A DNA stretch of 44,986 nt from Paracoccus saliphilus (GTDB lineage: Bacteria; Pseudomonadota; Alphaproteobacteria; Rhodobacterales; Rhodobacteraceae), in NCBI GenBank assembly GCA_003255745.1, contig QKYL01000196.1:1-44986 (forward strand). Direction: 5' to 3'. A model generated the notes under the pieces. That model was not told the origin of the DNA and made no database searches. It worked only from the letters and a program-made list of their open reading frames with translations. Made by a program: the position numbers and the translations under genes. Of the stretch, positions 1 through 8,643 are shown piece after piece. The stretch's first letter is position 1; each line of letters starts with the position of its first letter.

Positions 1-2
1 GC

Positions 3-122
3 GACCCGCATCAGAAAACCTTCACCTTAGCAGACGCCAAGGCGGCCCTGACGCTGGATAATATCCATGCCGATCCCTCGGCAAGGCGTACCAGCGCGGC
101 GCCTGCCCCTGCGGCCGACTGA
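3..122 (+). CDS. C-terminal end of an unidentified protein (partial)
   Basis: Only the last 39 codons are inside the window, read in the third frame and ending at a TGA at 120-122. The other two plus-strand frames close within the first 60 bases. The visible tail ends in an Ala/Pro-rich stretch (SAAPAPAAD), a typical disordered C-terminus. Codon third positions are GC-rich, as in neighbouring genes. I do not recognise the family. It converges on purU with only 24 bases between the stops and no obvious terminator. It could still be a chance open frame, because so little is visible. Confidence 0.4.
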   Translation, partial: DPHQKTFTLADAKAALTLDNIHADPSARRTSAAPAPAAD

Positions 123-146
123 CAGCCGGCCGCGACAAGTAGTGCC

Positions 147-1031
147 TCAGCCCATCCGCTCGCTGACATAGCTGCCGGGCAACGGCGGGAAGACGACCGT
201 CTTGGCCGCGTTCAGAAAGACACGGCCGTGAATATGGGCATGGACCGCACGCGCCAGCACCTGTGCCTCGACGTCCCGGCCCAGGCTGACATAGTCTCCG
301 GGGCTTTGGGCATGGGTCACGCGAACTGTGTCCTGCTCGATGATCGGGCCTTCGTCCAGGTCGGCGGTGACATAGTGGCTGGTCGCGCCGATCAGCTTCA
401 CACCGCGCTCATAGGCCTGCTTGTAGGGGTTCGCGCCCTTGAAGCTGGGCAGGAACGAGTGGTGGATATTGATGATCCGCCCCGACATCTGCTGGCACAT
501 CCGGTCCGACAGCACCTGCATGTAGCGCGCCAGAACCACCAGTTCGGCGCCTGTCTGGTCGATGATCTCCATCTGCTGCGCTTCGGCCTGGGCCTTGTTC
601 TCGGGCGTGACGCGGATCATGTGGAACGGGATGTCGTGGTTGACGACGACCTTCTGGTATTCGTGGTGGTTCGAGATGACGCCCACGATATCGATGGGCA
701 GCGCGCCGATCCGCCAGCGGTACAGCAGGTCGTTCAGGCAGTGCCCGAAGCGGCTGACCATGATCAGCACCTTTTTCTTGACCGCCTGGTCGGTGATCTC
801 GACCTCCATGCCGAAACGCTTGGCGATGGGTTCGAAGCCCGCCCGCAGGCTTTCCAGCGTGGCGCCGCCTTCGGACTGGAAGCTGACGCGCATGAAAAAG
901 CGGCCCGTTTCGACATCATCAAATTGGGCGCTGTCGGTGATGTTGCACTCGGCCTCGGCCAGAAACCCCGAGATGGCCGCGACAATGCCGCGGGTCGAGG
1001 CGCAGGTCACGCGGAGCGTATAGGTTTTCAT
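147..1031 (-). CDS. purU: Formyltetrahydrofolate deformylase PurU
   Basis: Hydrolyses 10-formyl-THF to THF and formate, balancing the cytosolic one-carbon pool. The 294-residue product has an N-terminal ACT domain (about 1-80, beginning MKTYTLRVTC) and a formyltransferase-type catalytic domain. The signature NIHHSFLPSFKGANPY and the downstream GATSHYVTADLDEGPII carry the Asn-His-Asp catalytic set of the PurU/PurN fold. The start at 1031 is chosen because the ACT domain begins there; a longer frame to 1088 adds residues unlike the family and runs through a strong hairpin. It is the last gene of a minus-strand series after an M20 amidohydrolase and an FAD oxidase. In other alphaproteobacteria purU often sits beside sarcosine/dimethylglycine oxidation genes, so a role in clearing C1 units from N-methyl groups is plausible (inference). 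Two inverted repeats lie in its leader. Confidence 0.93.
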   Translation of the reverse strand: MKTYTLRVTCASTRGIVAAISGFLAEAECNITDSAQFDDVETGRFFMRVSFQSEGGATLESLRAGFEPIAKRFGMEVEITDQAVKKKVLIMVSRFGHCLNDLLYRWRIGALPIDIVGVISNHHEYQKVVVNHDIPFHMIRVTPENKAQAEAQQMEIIDQTGAELVVLARYMQVLSDRMCQQMSGRIINIHHSFLPSFKGANPYKQAYERGVKLIGATSHYVTADLDEGPIIEQDTVRVTHAQSPGDYVSLGRDVEAQVLARAVHAHIHGRVFLNAAKTVVFPPLPGSYVSERMG

Positions 1032-1056
1032 GCGTCGGTCGTCCCTTTGTTGCCGT

Positions 1057-1080
1057 TGCGCGGGATCTGTGTCCCGCGCA
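1057..1080 (-). promoter_or_regulatory. Hairpin in the purU leader
   Basis: A perfect 9-bp inverted repeat (TGCGCGGGA / TCCCGCGCA, loop of six) lies 26 bases upstream of the purU ATG on the minus strand. There is no T-tract, so it is not a classical terminator. It could be a 5'-UTR hairpin controlling translation, or DNA-level symmetry for a regulator. The structure is seen directly; the function is unknown. Confidence 0.45.
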
Positions 1081-1094
1081 GCCGACATTTCAAC

Positions 1095-1117
1095 CGATTG
1101 TCCCTGATTGACAATCG
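1095..1117. promoter_or_regulatory. Palindromic candidate operator between the M20 gene and purU
   Basis: Perfect 8+8 inverted repeat CGATTGTC-N7-GACAATCG in the 124-base gap between the amidohydrolase stop and the purU start. It is more AT-rich than its surroundings and contains no T-run, which fits a transcription factor site better than a terminator. If it is an operator, purU has its own promoter in addition to any read-through from the upstream genes. Confidence 0.4.
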
Positions 1118-1155
1118 CGTTTGCGACCGCACAGAGGCGTCGCGCGACATCCGCC

Positions 1156-2322
1156 TCAGGCGGCCGGCATCCGCGCCTCGATCATGCCGGCATACCAGCT
1201 GGAACCGGCAGGGATCGCGTCGTCGTTGAAGTTGTAGGCCGGGTGGTGGACCATCGCCGTGTCGCCGTTGCCGACCCAGATATAGGCGCCGGGGCGTTCG
1301 TTCAGCATGTAGCTGAAATCCTCGCCGCCCATCATCGGCTGCATGTCCATGTCGACATCGCCCGAGATCTGGCGCGCGACATCGGCCGCCCAGTCCGTCG
1401 CCTGCGCGTCGTTCATCGTGACGGGATAGCCGCGCTGGTAATCCACCTGCGCGATGGCACCCATCGCCGCGGCAATGTTGGTGGCCACGCGGGTGATCCC
1501 CTCCTCCAGTTGGTCGCGGACCTCGGGGGCCAGGCTGCGGGCGGTGCCCTTCAGCTTGACCACCTGCGGGATGACGTTATGCGCTGTCGAATCCGTGCTG
1601 ACCACGCAGACCGAAATGACGGCGTTCTTCAGCGGATCGATGTTGCGCGCCACGACGGATTGAAGCGCGACGATGATCTGCGCCGCCGTCAAGGTCGTGT
1701 CGATGCACTCATGCGGCTTGGCGGCATGGCCGCCCTTGCCGGTCACGGTGATGTCGAACTGGTCGGCCGCCGCCATCATCGCGCCCGGCCGGATCGAAAA
1801 GCTGCCCACGGGCATTCCGGGCATGTTGTGCATCCCGTAGAACTCGTCGATCTTCCAGCGGTCGACCAAGCCATCCTTGACCATCGCCTCGCCCCCGGCC
1901 CCACCTTCCTCGGCGGGCTGGAAGATCACGACCGCGGTGCCGTCGAAGTTGCGGGTTTCAGCTAGGTATTTCGCGGCCCCCAACAGCATCGCCGTGTGGC
2001 CGTCATGGCCACAGGCATGCATCTTGCCCGGCGTCTTGGAGGCGTATTCGACGCCTGTCTGCTCGATGATGGGCAGGGCGTCCATGTCCGCGCGCAGGCC
2101 CACGACGCGGCCGCGGCTGTCGCTCTTTCCCTTGATCACGCCCACTACGCCGGTCCGGCCGACGCCTTCAACGACCTCGTCGCAGCCAAAGTCGCGCAGC
2201 AGTTGGGCCACCCGCCCCGCCGTCCGGTGAACATCGTAAAGCAGTTCGGGATGTTCGTGAAAGTCGCGGCGCCAGGCAGTGATTTCGGGCAAAAGTTCGG
2301 CAAAGCGGTTCTTGACGGGCAT
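1156..2322 (-). CDS. M20-family amidohydrolase (hippurate hydrolase / N-acyl-amino-acid amidohydrolase type)
   Basis: A 388-residue zinc or manganese metallopeptidase-like enzyme that should cleave an amide bond in an N-acylated amino acid or small peptide. Family motifs are present: GLRADMDALPI, ACGHDGHTAMLLGAA (Cys-Gly-His-Asp-Gly-His, typical of the HipO/AmhX/ILR1 branch), PAEEGGAGG, and a C-terminal MGGEDFSYM block with a metal-binding Glu/Asp. There is no signal peptide, so it is cytoplasmic. The start at 2322 follows an AGGAG ribosome-binding site; an in-frame ATG 48 bases upstream lacks one. It lies 63 bases after an FAD amino-acid oxidase-like gene, which is itself coupled to a peptide-transporter ATPase gene, so its substrate probably enters through that transporter (inference). 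The exact acyl group and amino acid cannot be told from sequence. Confidence 0.88.
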   Translation of the reverse strand: MPVKNRFAELLPEITAWRRDFHEHPELLYDVHRTAGRVAQLLRDFGCDEVVEGVGRTGVVGVIKGKSDSRGRVVGLRADMDALPIIEQTGVEYASKTPGKMHACGHDGHTAMLLGAAKYLAETRNFDGTAVVIFQPAEEGGAGGEAMVKDGLVDRWKIDEFYGMHNMPGMPVGSFSIRPGAMMAAADQFDITVTGKGGHAAKPHECIDTTLTAAQIIVALQSVVARNIDPLKNAVISVCVVSTDSTAHNVIPQVVKLKGTARSLAPEVRDQLEEGITRVATNIAAAMGAIAQVDYQRGYPVTMNDAQATDWAADVARQISGDVDMDMQPMMGGEDFSYMLNERPGAYIWVGNGDTAMVHHPAYNFNDDAIPAGSSWYAGMIEARMPAA

Positions 2323-2385
2323 GACAGTCTCCTTCGGGCGCAGGTTGGCGATTTCCTGCACGTTCTGCAAGAGGCTGGACCGTCT

Positions 2386-3729
2386 TCACAGGTCCGGCCC
2401 CAACTGGACGGGTGATCCGTCCGAAAAGCGGGCAAAGCGGAAGCGGCGCAGGTCATGTGCGGGCAACCGGCCCTGCATCATGTCGGCCATCACCCGACCG
2501 ATGCCCGGCCCGATGCCGAAGCCGTGGCCCGACAGGCCGGTCGCGATGAAAAACCCGCGCAGCGGACTTTCGTCCAGCACCGGCACCTGGTCGGGCATGG
2601 TGTCGATCATCCCCGCCCAAGCCGCGCGCAGGCGGGGGCGGCCGATCTGAGGAAAGGCGGCGGCGAAATCCGATTGCAGCCGCGCCAGCCGGGCAGGGTT
2701 CGGATCAGGGGACAGCACCCGCATCGCCTCGAACGGGGATGCCGCATCGGGCTGCCAGCGGCGGGGCGTGGTCCAGGCGTCGGGATAGCCGCGGGGGGCT
2801 GCTGCCTGCAGCCGCGTCAGCCGCAGGTCGCGGCGGATCATCGGCAGATAGGTTCGCAGATGCCGCGCTGCCGCGGGTCCCACCCAGAAATCATGCGCCA
2901 TGCCGGGCGCCAGCGTATAGCCGCCATCCGCGCGCCGGCGAAAGGCAAAGTTCGCATCCGTCGCGGCACCCGACCAGAAGTCTGGCATCGGCTCGGTCGC
3001 GGCGACGGTGGCGCGCACCGACAGCTGCGGCAGCGACAGGCCGGCATTGGCGGCGAAGAGCCCCGACCAAGCGCCCCCCGCCAGCAGGACGCGGTCGGCG
3101 CGGATCGGCCCGTTTTCGGTCACGACGCCGGTGACGCGGCCGTCCTGCACGTCCAGTGCCCGGACCGCGCAATGTTCGCGGATCGTCACGCCTTCGGCCC
3201 GCGCCAGACCGGCAATGGCGGGAACCGCCTGTCCCGGTTCGGCCCGCATGTCCGATGGAGTCATCAGCGCCCCCGCCCAGCCCGCCTGATGCGGCAGCAG
3301 GCGGGCCAGCGCGTCGCGCCCGATCACATGGCTGTCCAGGCCATGCGCGCGCGCCACCTCCAGCCACCGTTCATACCGGGCCAGCGCGGCATCGTCAGGC
3401 GCAAGAAAACTGACGCCGCAGGTGGACAGCCCCAGCACCTCGCCCAGATCCTGCGCCAGCGAGGTCCAGAGCCGCCGCGCCTCCAGCATGATCGGGATCT
3501 CGGCCTCGTCACGGCCCTGCGCCCGCACCCAGCCCCAGTTGCGGCTGGACTGCTCGCCCGCGACAACCCCCTTTTCGCACAGCACCACCCGCTGACCTTC
3601 GCGCGCCAGGTAAAGCGCCGTGGTCACGCCCGCAATGCCGCCGCCGATGATGATGACATCGGCGGCTTCGGGCAGCGGGTCGTGGTATCGCGCAGCGGCG
3701 TCAGAACCGATCGGCGGCGTGGCTTTCAC
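2386..3729 (-). CDS. FAD-dependent oxidoreductase, DAO/sarcosine-oxidase-like
   Basis: 447 residues with an N-terminal Rossmann FAD site (ADVIIIGGGIAGVTTALYLA, about residues 23-42), then an EKG ribose-binding acid, and the S-S-R-N-W-G-W-V-R stretch typical of the DadA/glycine oxidase/gamma-glutamylputrescine oxidase-like DAO family (PF01266). The C-terminal GLSGHGFGIGPGIG closes the flavin fold. It likely oxidises a secondary or primary amine of an amino acid, releasing an imine or aldehyde plus H2O2 or reducing another acceptor. Translation appears to start at GTG (3729), which overlaps the TGA of the upstream transporter ATPase by four bases (GTGA), so the two are translationally coupled. 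Context suggests it acts on a product imported by that transporter and perhaps released by the adjacent M20 amidohydrolase. Substrate unknown. Confidence 0.87.
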   Translation of the reverse strand: MKATPPIGSDAAARYHDPLPEAADVIIIGGGIAGVTTALYLAREGQRVVLCEKGVVAGEQSSRNWGWVRAQGRDEAEIPIMLEARRLWTSLAQDLGEVLGLSTCGVSFLAPDDAALARYERWLEVARAHGLDSHVIGRDALARLLPHQAGWAGALMTPSDMRAEPGQAVPAIAGLARAEGVTIREHCAVRALDVQDGRVTGVVTENGPIRADRVLLAGGAWSGLFAANAGLSLPQLSVRATVAATEPMPDFWSGAATDANFAFRRRADGGYTLAPGMAHDFWVGPAAARHLRTYLPMIRRDLRLTRLQAAAPRGYPDAWTTPRRWQPDAASPFEAMRVLSPDPNPARLARLQSDFAAAFPQIGRPRLRAAWAGMIDTMPDQVPVLDESPLRGFFIATGLSGHGFGIGPGIGRVMADMMQGRLPAHDLRRFRFARFSDGSPVQLGPDL

Positions 3730-5558
3730 GAATGGGTCACCGGATCGACCAGCACCCGATGGCCGGGCGCCACCTCACGGTAGGTTGACGGTGGCGCGAC
3801 GTAATCGACCGGGTGCATGGGCGAAGGGATCGGGCGAAAGTTCAGATCCTCGCTGATCTTCTTCTGGCGCGGATCGGCGACCGGCACCGCCAGCATCAGC
3901 TGACGGGTATAGCTGTGCTGCGGATTTTCGAAGACTTGGGCGCGGGTGCCCATCTCGACAATGCGGCCCAGATACATGACGCCGACATGGTGGCTGACGC
4001 GTTCGACCACCGCCATGTCATGGCTGATGAACAGCATGGAAATGCCCAGGTCCTGCTGCAACTCCATCAACAGGTTCAGCACCTGCGCCTGGACCGACAC
4101 GTCCAGCGCGGACACCGCCTCGTCCGCGATGATCAGCTTTGGGTTCAGCGCCAGGGCGCGGGCAATGGCGATGCGCTGGCGCTGGCCGCCCGACATCTCG
4201 TGCGGATAGCGGCGCATGTAGCTGCGCGGCAGTTCGACCCGGTCGAACAGCGCGGCGATCCGGTCCTGGCGTTCGGATTTGCTGCCGATGCCGTAATTCT
4301 CCATCGGCTCGGCCACCTGGTCGTAAAGCTTCATGTGCGGGTCCAGGCTGGCGAACGGGTCCTGAAAGATCATCTGCATGTCGCGGCGGGCCTTGCGCAG
4401 CGCGCGCTGCGACAGCGCCAGGATGTCGGTCCCGCCCAGATCGACCTGCCCGGATTCGGGTTCCACCAAACGCAGGATCGACCGCCCGCAGGTGGATTTC
4501 CCGCAGCCGGATTCGCCCACCAGCGACAGCGTCTCTCCGGAGTTGATGGTAAAGCTGACATCCTCGACCGCATGGACGCGGGCGACGGTACGCCGCAGCA
4601 CGCCGCCCTTGACGGCAAAGCGGGTAGTCAGGTTCCGGACCGTCAGCAGCGGCTTGGGGTCTGCCACGATGATCGGCTCGGGCGCGCCCTGCGTGCCGTC
4701 CCCCATTAGGCGCAGGCGTTCGGGCGCGGGCTTGCCGGTCATCTCACCCAGGCGCGGGACGGCGGCCAGCAGCATCTTGGTGTATTCCTGCTGCGGGCTT
4801 TCGAAGATCTGCTCGACCGGCCCTTCCTCGACCTTGGTGCCGCGATACATGACGACCACGCGGTCTGCCATCTGCGCGACCACCGCCATGTCATGGGTGA
4901 TGAAAAGAACGGCAATCTGCTTTTCCCGCTTCAGCCGGTCGATCAGGGCCAGGATCTCGGCCTGGATGGTCACGTCCAGCGCCGTGGTCGGCTCGTCGCA
5001 GATTAAAAGGCGCGGCTCGCAGGCCATGGCGATGGCGATGACGACGCGCTGGCGCATGCCGCCGGACAGCTCATGCGGATACTGGTCCAGCCGGCGTTCG
5101 GGTTCAGGAATGCGGACCTGGCGCAGGATCTCCAGCGCGCGGGCGCGGGCCTCGGCCTTTTTCAGCCCGCGATGGGCGATCAGCCCTTCGACCAGCTGGT
5201 CGCCGACGGTAAAGACCGGGTTCAGCGCGGTCATCGGTTCCTGAAAGATCATGCCGATCTGGTTGCCGCGGATGTCGCGCATTGCGGCGCTGGACTGCGT
5301 GGCCAGATCGACCACCTGCCCGTCATCCTTCTCGAACATCAGCCGGCCGCCCGCGATCGTGCCGCCGCCGAATTCAACCAGCCGCATCAGCGACAGCGAA
5401 CTGACCGACTTGCCGGACCCGGATTCGCCCACCACGCAGACGCATTCGCCTGGCTTGATGTTGAAGCTGACATCCTTGACGCCGACCACGACCCCGTCAC
5501 CGGTTTCGAACTCGACACGGAGTTTCTCAATCGAAACAAGAGGTTCTTGGTCAAGCAT
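3726..5558 (-). CDS. Fused dipeptide/opine ABC transporter ATPase (DppD-DppF-type, two NBDs in one chain)
   Basis: 610 residues carrying two complete nucleotide-binding domains. NBD1 has Walker A GESGSGKS (about 45-52), signature LSGGMRQR and Walker B LLICDEPTTALD. NBD2 has GESGCGKS, MSGGQRQR and LIIADEAVSALD. Each is followed by the oligopeptide-transporter-specific C-terminal segment, as in GsiA/YejF-type fused ATPases. It powers the permeases encoded divergently at 7636-9625. The gene starts at 5558 and faces the substrate-binding protein gene at 5816 across a 257-base divergent control region. Its stop overlaps the GTG of the FAD oxidase, so import and catabolism are likely expressed together. 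Both ATP sites look intact. Confidence 0.93.
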   Translation of the reverse strand: MLDQEPLVSIEKLRVEFETGDGVVVGVKDVSFNIKPGECVCVVGESGSGKSVSSLSLMRLVEFGGGTIAGGRLMFEKDDGQVVDLATQSSAAMRDIRGNQIGMIFQEPMTALNPVFTVGDQLVEGLIAHRGLKKAEARARALEILRQVRIPEPERRLDQYPHELSGGMRQRVVIAIAMACEPRLLICDEPTTALDVTIQAEILALIDRLKREKQIAVLFITHDMAVVAQMADRVVVMYRGTKVEEGPVEQIFESPQQEYTKMLLAAVPRLGEMTGKPAPERLRLMGDGTQGAPEPIIVADPKPLLTVRNLTTRFAVKGGVLRRTVARVHAVEDVSFTINSGETLSLVGESGCGKSTCGRSILRLVEPESGQVDLGGTDILALSQRALRKARRDMQMIFQDPFASLDPHMKLYDQVAEPMENYGIGSKSERQDRIAALFDRVELPRSYMRRYPHEMSGGQRQRIAIARALALNPKLIIADEAVSALDVSVQAQVLNLLMELQQDLGISMLFISHDMAVVERVSHHVGVMYLGRIVEMGTRAQVFENPQHSYTRQLMLAVPVADPRQKKISEDLNFRPIPSPMHPVDYVAPPSTYREVAPGHRVLVDPVTHS

Positions 5559-5815
5559 CTAGGGCCCCGCATGCATTCAAGCGGTCAGGCTAGCCAAAGC
5601 CCCCGGAAAGTCAAAGCCCAAACCGGCCGAATGGTCTGCGCGAATGATCTTGCTTTCGGCTTCGGCTTCGTTCGATGATGCGCGTATTCCGCAGGGAAGA
5701 TGACAACACGAACAAGCATCCGGAGAACCGGGGAAAGATCAAGAACAACAGCCCCCGAACGGCTGGATCCGGCGTGTGGGACCCTGCGGGTCGCAACACC
5801 CAACAGGAGAGCGTG
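5559..5815. promoter_or_regulatory. Divergent control region of the peptide/opine transporter locus
   Basis: A 257-base non-coding gap between the divergently transcribed fused ATPase (-) and substrate-binding protein (+) genes. It must hold promoters for both arms. I see a short tandem TTCGGC repeat near 5656-5670 and a good AGGAG ribosome-binding site at 5805-5809 for the binding-protein gene, but no convincing -35/-10 pair. No regulator gene is adjacent. Confidence 0.4.
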
Positions 5816-7519
5816 ATGAAACTGAGAACCGTTTTGATGGGCGCCGCCGCGATGCTGGCGATGGCCCCTGCCGCCCATGCCGAGCGCGGCAGCGACGGTC
5901 AGCTGAACCTGATCCTCTGGCAGGCTCCCTCGACGATGAACCCCTATCTGTCGGGCGGCACCAAGGAAGTCATCGCCGGCAGCCTGACGCTGGAACCGCT
6001 GGCGGGCTATGACGCCGAAGGCAACATCTATCCCCGCCTGGTCACCGAGATCCCCACGCTGGAGAACGGCGGCATCGCCGAGGACATGACCTCGGTCACC
6101 TGGACGCTGCGCGACGACATCACCTGGTCCGACGGCAGCGACGTGACGGCCGAGGACGTCGTCTTCACCGGCGAATACTGCATGCATCCCGAAGGCGGCT
6201 GTTCGCAGCTGGCCAAGTTCGAGGGGATCACCTCGATCGAGGCGCTCGATCCCAAGACCGTGCGCGTCACCTTCGACGGGCCGCGCCCGGACCCCTTCTC
6301 GGCCTTTGTGGGCGCGCAGTCGCCGATCCTGCAAAAGGCGCAGTTCGAAAGCTGCCTTGGCGCGAACGCCCCCACCTGCACGGACCAGAATTTCAGCCCG
6401 ATCGGCACCGGCCCCTTCCGCGTCACGCAGTTCCTGACCAACGACACGATCTCGCTGGAAGCCAATCCCGAATATCGCGACCCTGAAAAGCCGGCCTTTG
6501 CGACCGTGCTGGTCAAGGGCGGCGGCGACGCGGCGGGCGCGGCGCGCTCGGTGCTGGAAACGGGCGAGTTCGACTATGCCTGGAACACCCAGCTGGCCCC
6601 CGATGTCATCGCCGGCATGGAGGCTGCCGGCCGGGGCAAGGTCACGGCCGCCTTCGGCAGCCTGGTCGAGCGTATCCACGTCAACCTGACCGACCCGTCC
6701 TCCAGCCTGCCCGAGGGCGAGCGTTCGACGATGGAGCACCCGCATCCGTTCCTGTCCGATCCGGCGGTGCGCAAGGCGCTGTCCATGGCCATCGACCGCG
6801 AGCTGCTGGTCGAGATCGGCTATGGCCCGGCCGGCCAACCGACCTGCAACTATGTGCCTGCGCCCGAGGCCTGGGCCTCGGACAATACCGAATGCCTGAC
6901 CCAGGACATCGAGGGCGCGAATGCGCTGCTGGAAGAAGCCGGTTGGGTCATGAACAGCAACGGCATCCGTGAAAAGGACGGCGTGCCGCTGAGCATGACA
7001 TTCCAGACATCGGTCAACGCGGTACGTCAGGACTTCCAGGCGCTGATCAAGCAGTGGTGGTCCGAGATCGGCGTCGAGACCGAGCTGAAGACCGTCGATG
7101 CCTCGGTCTTCTTCGGGTCGGACGCGGGTTCGCCCGACACGCTGCAGAAGTTCTATGCCGACGTCCAGATGTATGCCGACAACTTCGACGGCACCAACCC
7201 GACGCCCTATCTGGCGAAATGGACCTGCGACAAGGCGCCCTCGCCCGCCAACCAGTGGCAGGGCGAGAACATCAGTCGCTTCTGCGACGAGGAATACGAC
7301 CGCCTCGTCAACGAGGTCGACAGCGTCATGGACGCCGACGAACGCGCCGCCATGGGCCGCAAGATGAACGACATGCTGACCAAGGACAGCAACGCGATCA
7401 TCCCGCTGGTCTATCGCGGCACCGCTTCGGCCCATGCCAACTCGCTTGGCGGCGTTCAGCTGAATGCTTGGGACAGCGAGATCTGGAACATCGCCGACTG
7501 GACCCGCGTCGAGCAGTGA
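5816..7519 (+). CDS. ABC transporter substrate-binding protein, SBP_bac_5 (peptide/opine) family
   Basis: A 567-residue periplasmic binding protein. The Sec signal peptide is clear: MKLR, a hydrophobic AAAMLAMAP core and a PAAHA|E cleavage site near residue 22. The mature part shows family-5 features: early NLILWQAPSTMNPYLSGG, then LEPLAGYD, and the AVRKALSMAIDRELLVE block typical of DppA/OppA/NikA-type proteins. Several cysteines (for example YCMHPEGGC) could form periplasmic disulfides. The start at 5816 is supported by AGGAG seven bases upstream and by the signal peptide; in-frame upstream codons add an unlikely basic leader. It delivers substrate to the permeases downstream. A strong hairpin after its stop probably sets a higher level of this protein than of the membrane subunits. 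Substrate class cannot be resolved between peptides, opines and modified amino acids. Confidence 0.93.
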   Translation: MKLRTVLMGAAAMLAMAPAAHAERGSDGQLNLILWQAPSTMNPYLSGGTKEVIAGSLTLEPLAGYDAEGNIYPRLVTEIPTLENGGIAEDMTSVTWTLRDDITWSDGSDVTAEDVVFTGEYCMHPEGGCSQLAKFEGITSIEALDPKTVRVTFDGPRPDPFSAFVGAQSPILQKAQFESCLGANAPTCTDQNFSPIGTGPFRVTQFLTNDTISLEANPEYRDPEKPAFATVLVKGGGDAAGAARSVLETGEFDYAWNTQLAPDVIAGMEAAGRGKVTAAFGSLVERIHVNLTDPSSSLPEGERSTMEHPHPFLSDPAVRKALSMAIDRELLVEIGYGPAGQPTCNYVPAPEAWASDNTECLTQDIEGANALLEEAGWVMNSNGIREKDGVPLSMTFQTSVNAVRQDFQALIKQWWSEIGVETELKTVDASVFFGSDAGSPDTLQKFYADVQMYADNFDGTNPTPYLAKWTCDKAPSPANQWQGENISRFCDEEYDRLVNEVDSVMDADERAAMGRKMNDMLTKDSNAIIPLVYRGTASAHANSLGGVQLNAWDSEIWNIADWTRVEQ

Positions 7520-7526
7520 CATCCCG

Positions 7527-7554
7527 GCCGCCCCGGTTTCACGACCGGGGCGGC
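7527..7554 (+). terminator. Intra-operon hairpin between binding protein and permease genes
   Basis: Perfect 11-bp stem GCCGCCCCGGT / ACCGGGGCGGC with the loop TTCACG, eight bases after the binding-protein stop and 81 bases before the first permease. No T-run follows. In peptide and sugar ABC operons such hairpins typically shield the upstream mRNA from 3' decay, or terminate partially, so that binding protein is made in excess. That role is inferred here. Confidence 0.6.
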
Positions 7555-7635
7555 GCCCCTCTTTCACGGCCCCGGCAACCCGCGGGTCCGTGACGGAGGG
7601 ACGGACATGCCCGCAATTCCATCGACCGAGGCGCC

Positions 7636-8643
7636 ATGCTGAGTTTTACCATCCGCCGGCTGCTGCTGGCGATCCCGACCCTGCTGTTCATCTCGCTGGT
7701 GATCTTCCTGCTGCTGGAGGCCTCGCCCGGCGACCCGTTGGGCGACGTTCCCCTGACCGTCCCGCCCGAGGTGCGCGAACGCATGCGCGCCGCCCTGGGC
7801 CTGGGCGAGCCTTGGCCCGTGCGCTACCTGCTGTGGCTCAAGCAGTTCTTCTGGGTCGAGCCGCTTTACTGGCTGGACCAGGCCTTCGGCACCGACCTCA
7901 GCCAGGGCATGCAGCGCATCATCAGCTTTCAGTCGCGCAGCCCGGTCTTCGACGTGATCGCGCAGCGCCTGCCGCAGACGCTGATCGTCGTCGGCATGTC
8001 CTATCTGGTGGGCATCCTGATCGCGATCCCCATCGGCATCATCTCGGCCTACCGGCAGTACAGCTGGTTCGACCAGATCGGCACCTTCGTATCGATGATC
8101 GGCTTCTCGATGCCGACCTTCTTCACCGGGGTCGTGCTGATCATCATCTTTGCGGTGAACCTGCAATGGTTCCCCTCGGTCTACGACACCACGCTGAAGG
8201 TGACGGACTGGGACAGCTTCTGGCAGCAGGCGCGGCAGATGGTCATGCCGGTGACGGTGCTGGCGCTGTACAACGCGGCGCAGATCAGCCGCTTCATGCG
8301 ATCGTCCATGCTGGACAACCTGGGTCAGGACTATGTCCGCACCGCCCGCGCCAAGGGCCTGTCCGAACGTGTGGTGGTGCTGAAGCATGTGCTGCGCAAC
8401 AGCCTGATCCCGGTCATCACCGTAATCGCCCTGGGCCTGCCCGCGGTCTTCGGCGGCGCCATCATCACCGAGCAGGTGTTCAAGGTGAACGGGCTGGGGC
8501 AGCTGCTGATATCGTCCATCCATGCCAACGATATCCCGATGGTGCTGACGCTGACCTTCATCTTCGCCATCCTGATTGTCGCCTTTACCCTGATCGCAGA
8601 CATCCTCTACGGGGTGCTGGACCCGAGGATCCGTTATGATTGA
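7636..8643 (+). CDS. ABC transporter permease, DppB type
   Basis: 335 residues, inner-membrane subunit of the peptide/opine importer. It opens with the conserved DppB N-terminus (MLSFTIRRLLLAIPTLLFIS, first membrane span) and the EASPGDP motif after it. The binding-protein-dependent transport signature appears around YVRTARAKGLSERVVVLKH, the EAA loop that docks on the ATPase. The C-terminus ends VLDPRIRYD, as in DppB relatives. It overlaps the next permease by eight bases (ATGATTGA), indicating translational coupling. A GAGG stretch upstream serves as ribosome-binding site. Confidence 0.93.
   Translation: MLSFTIRRLLLAIPTLLFISLVIFLLLEASPGDPLGDVPLTVPPEVRERMRAALGLGEPWPVRYLLWLKQFFWVEPLYWLDQAFGTDLSQGMQRIISFQSRSPVFDVIAQRLPQTLIVVGMSYLVGILIAIPIGIISAYRQYSWFDQIGTFVSMIGFSMPTFFTGVVLIIIFAVNLQWFPSVYDTTLKVTDWDSFWQQARQMVMPVTVLALYNAAQISRFMRSSMLDNLGQDYVRTARAKGLSERVVVLKHVLRNSLIPVITVIALGLPAVFGGAIITEQVFKVNGLGQLLISSIHANDIPMVLTLTFIFAILIVAFTLIADILYGVLDPRIRYD

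Noticed and set aside
5585..7567. 660-codon open frame on - opposite the binding-protein gene
   Set aside because: Shadow frame; the + strand has a signal peptide, ribosome-binding site and family motifs.
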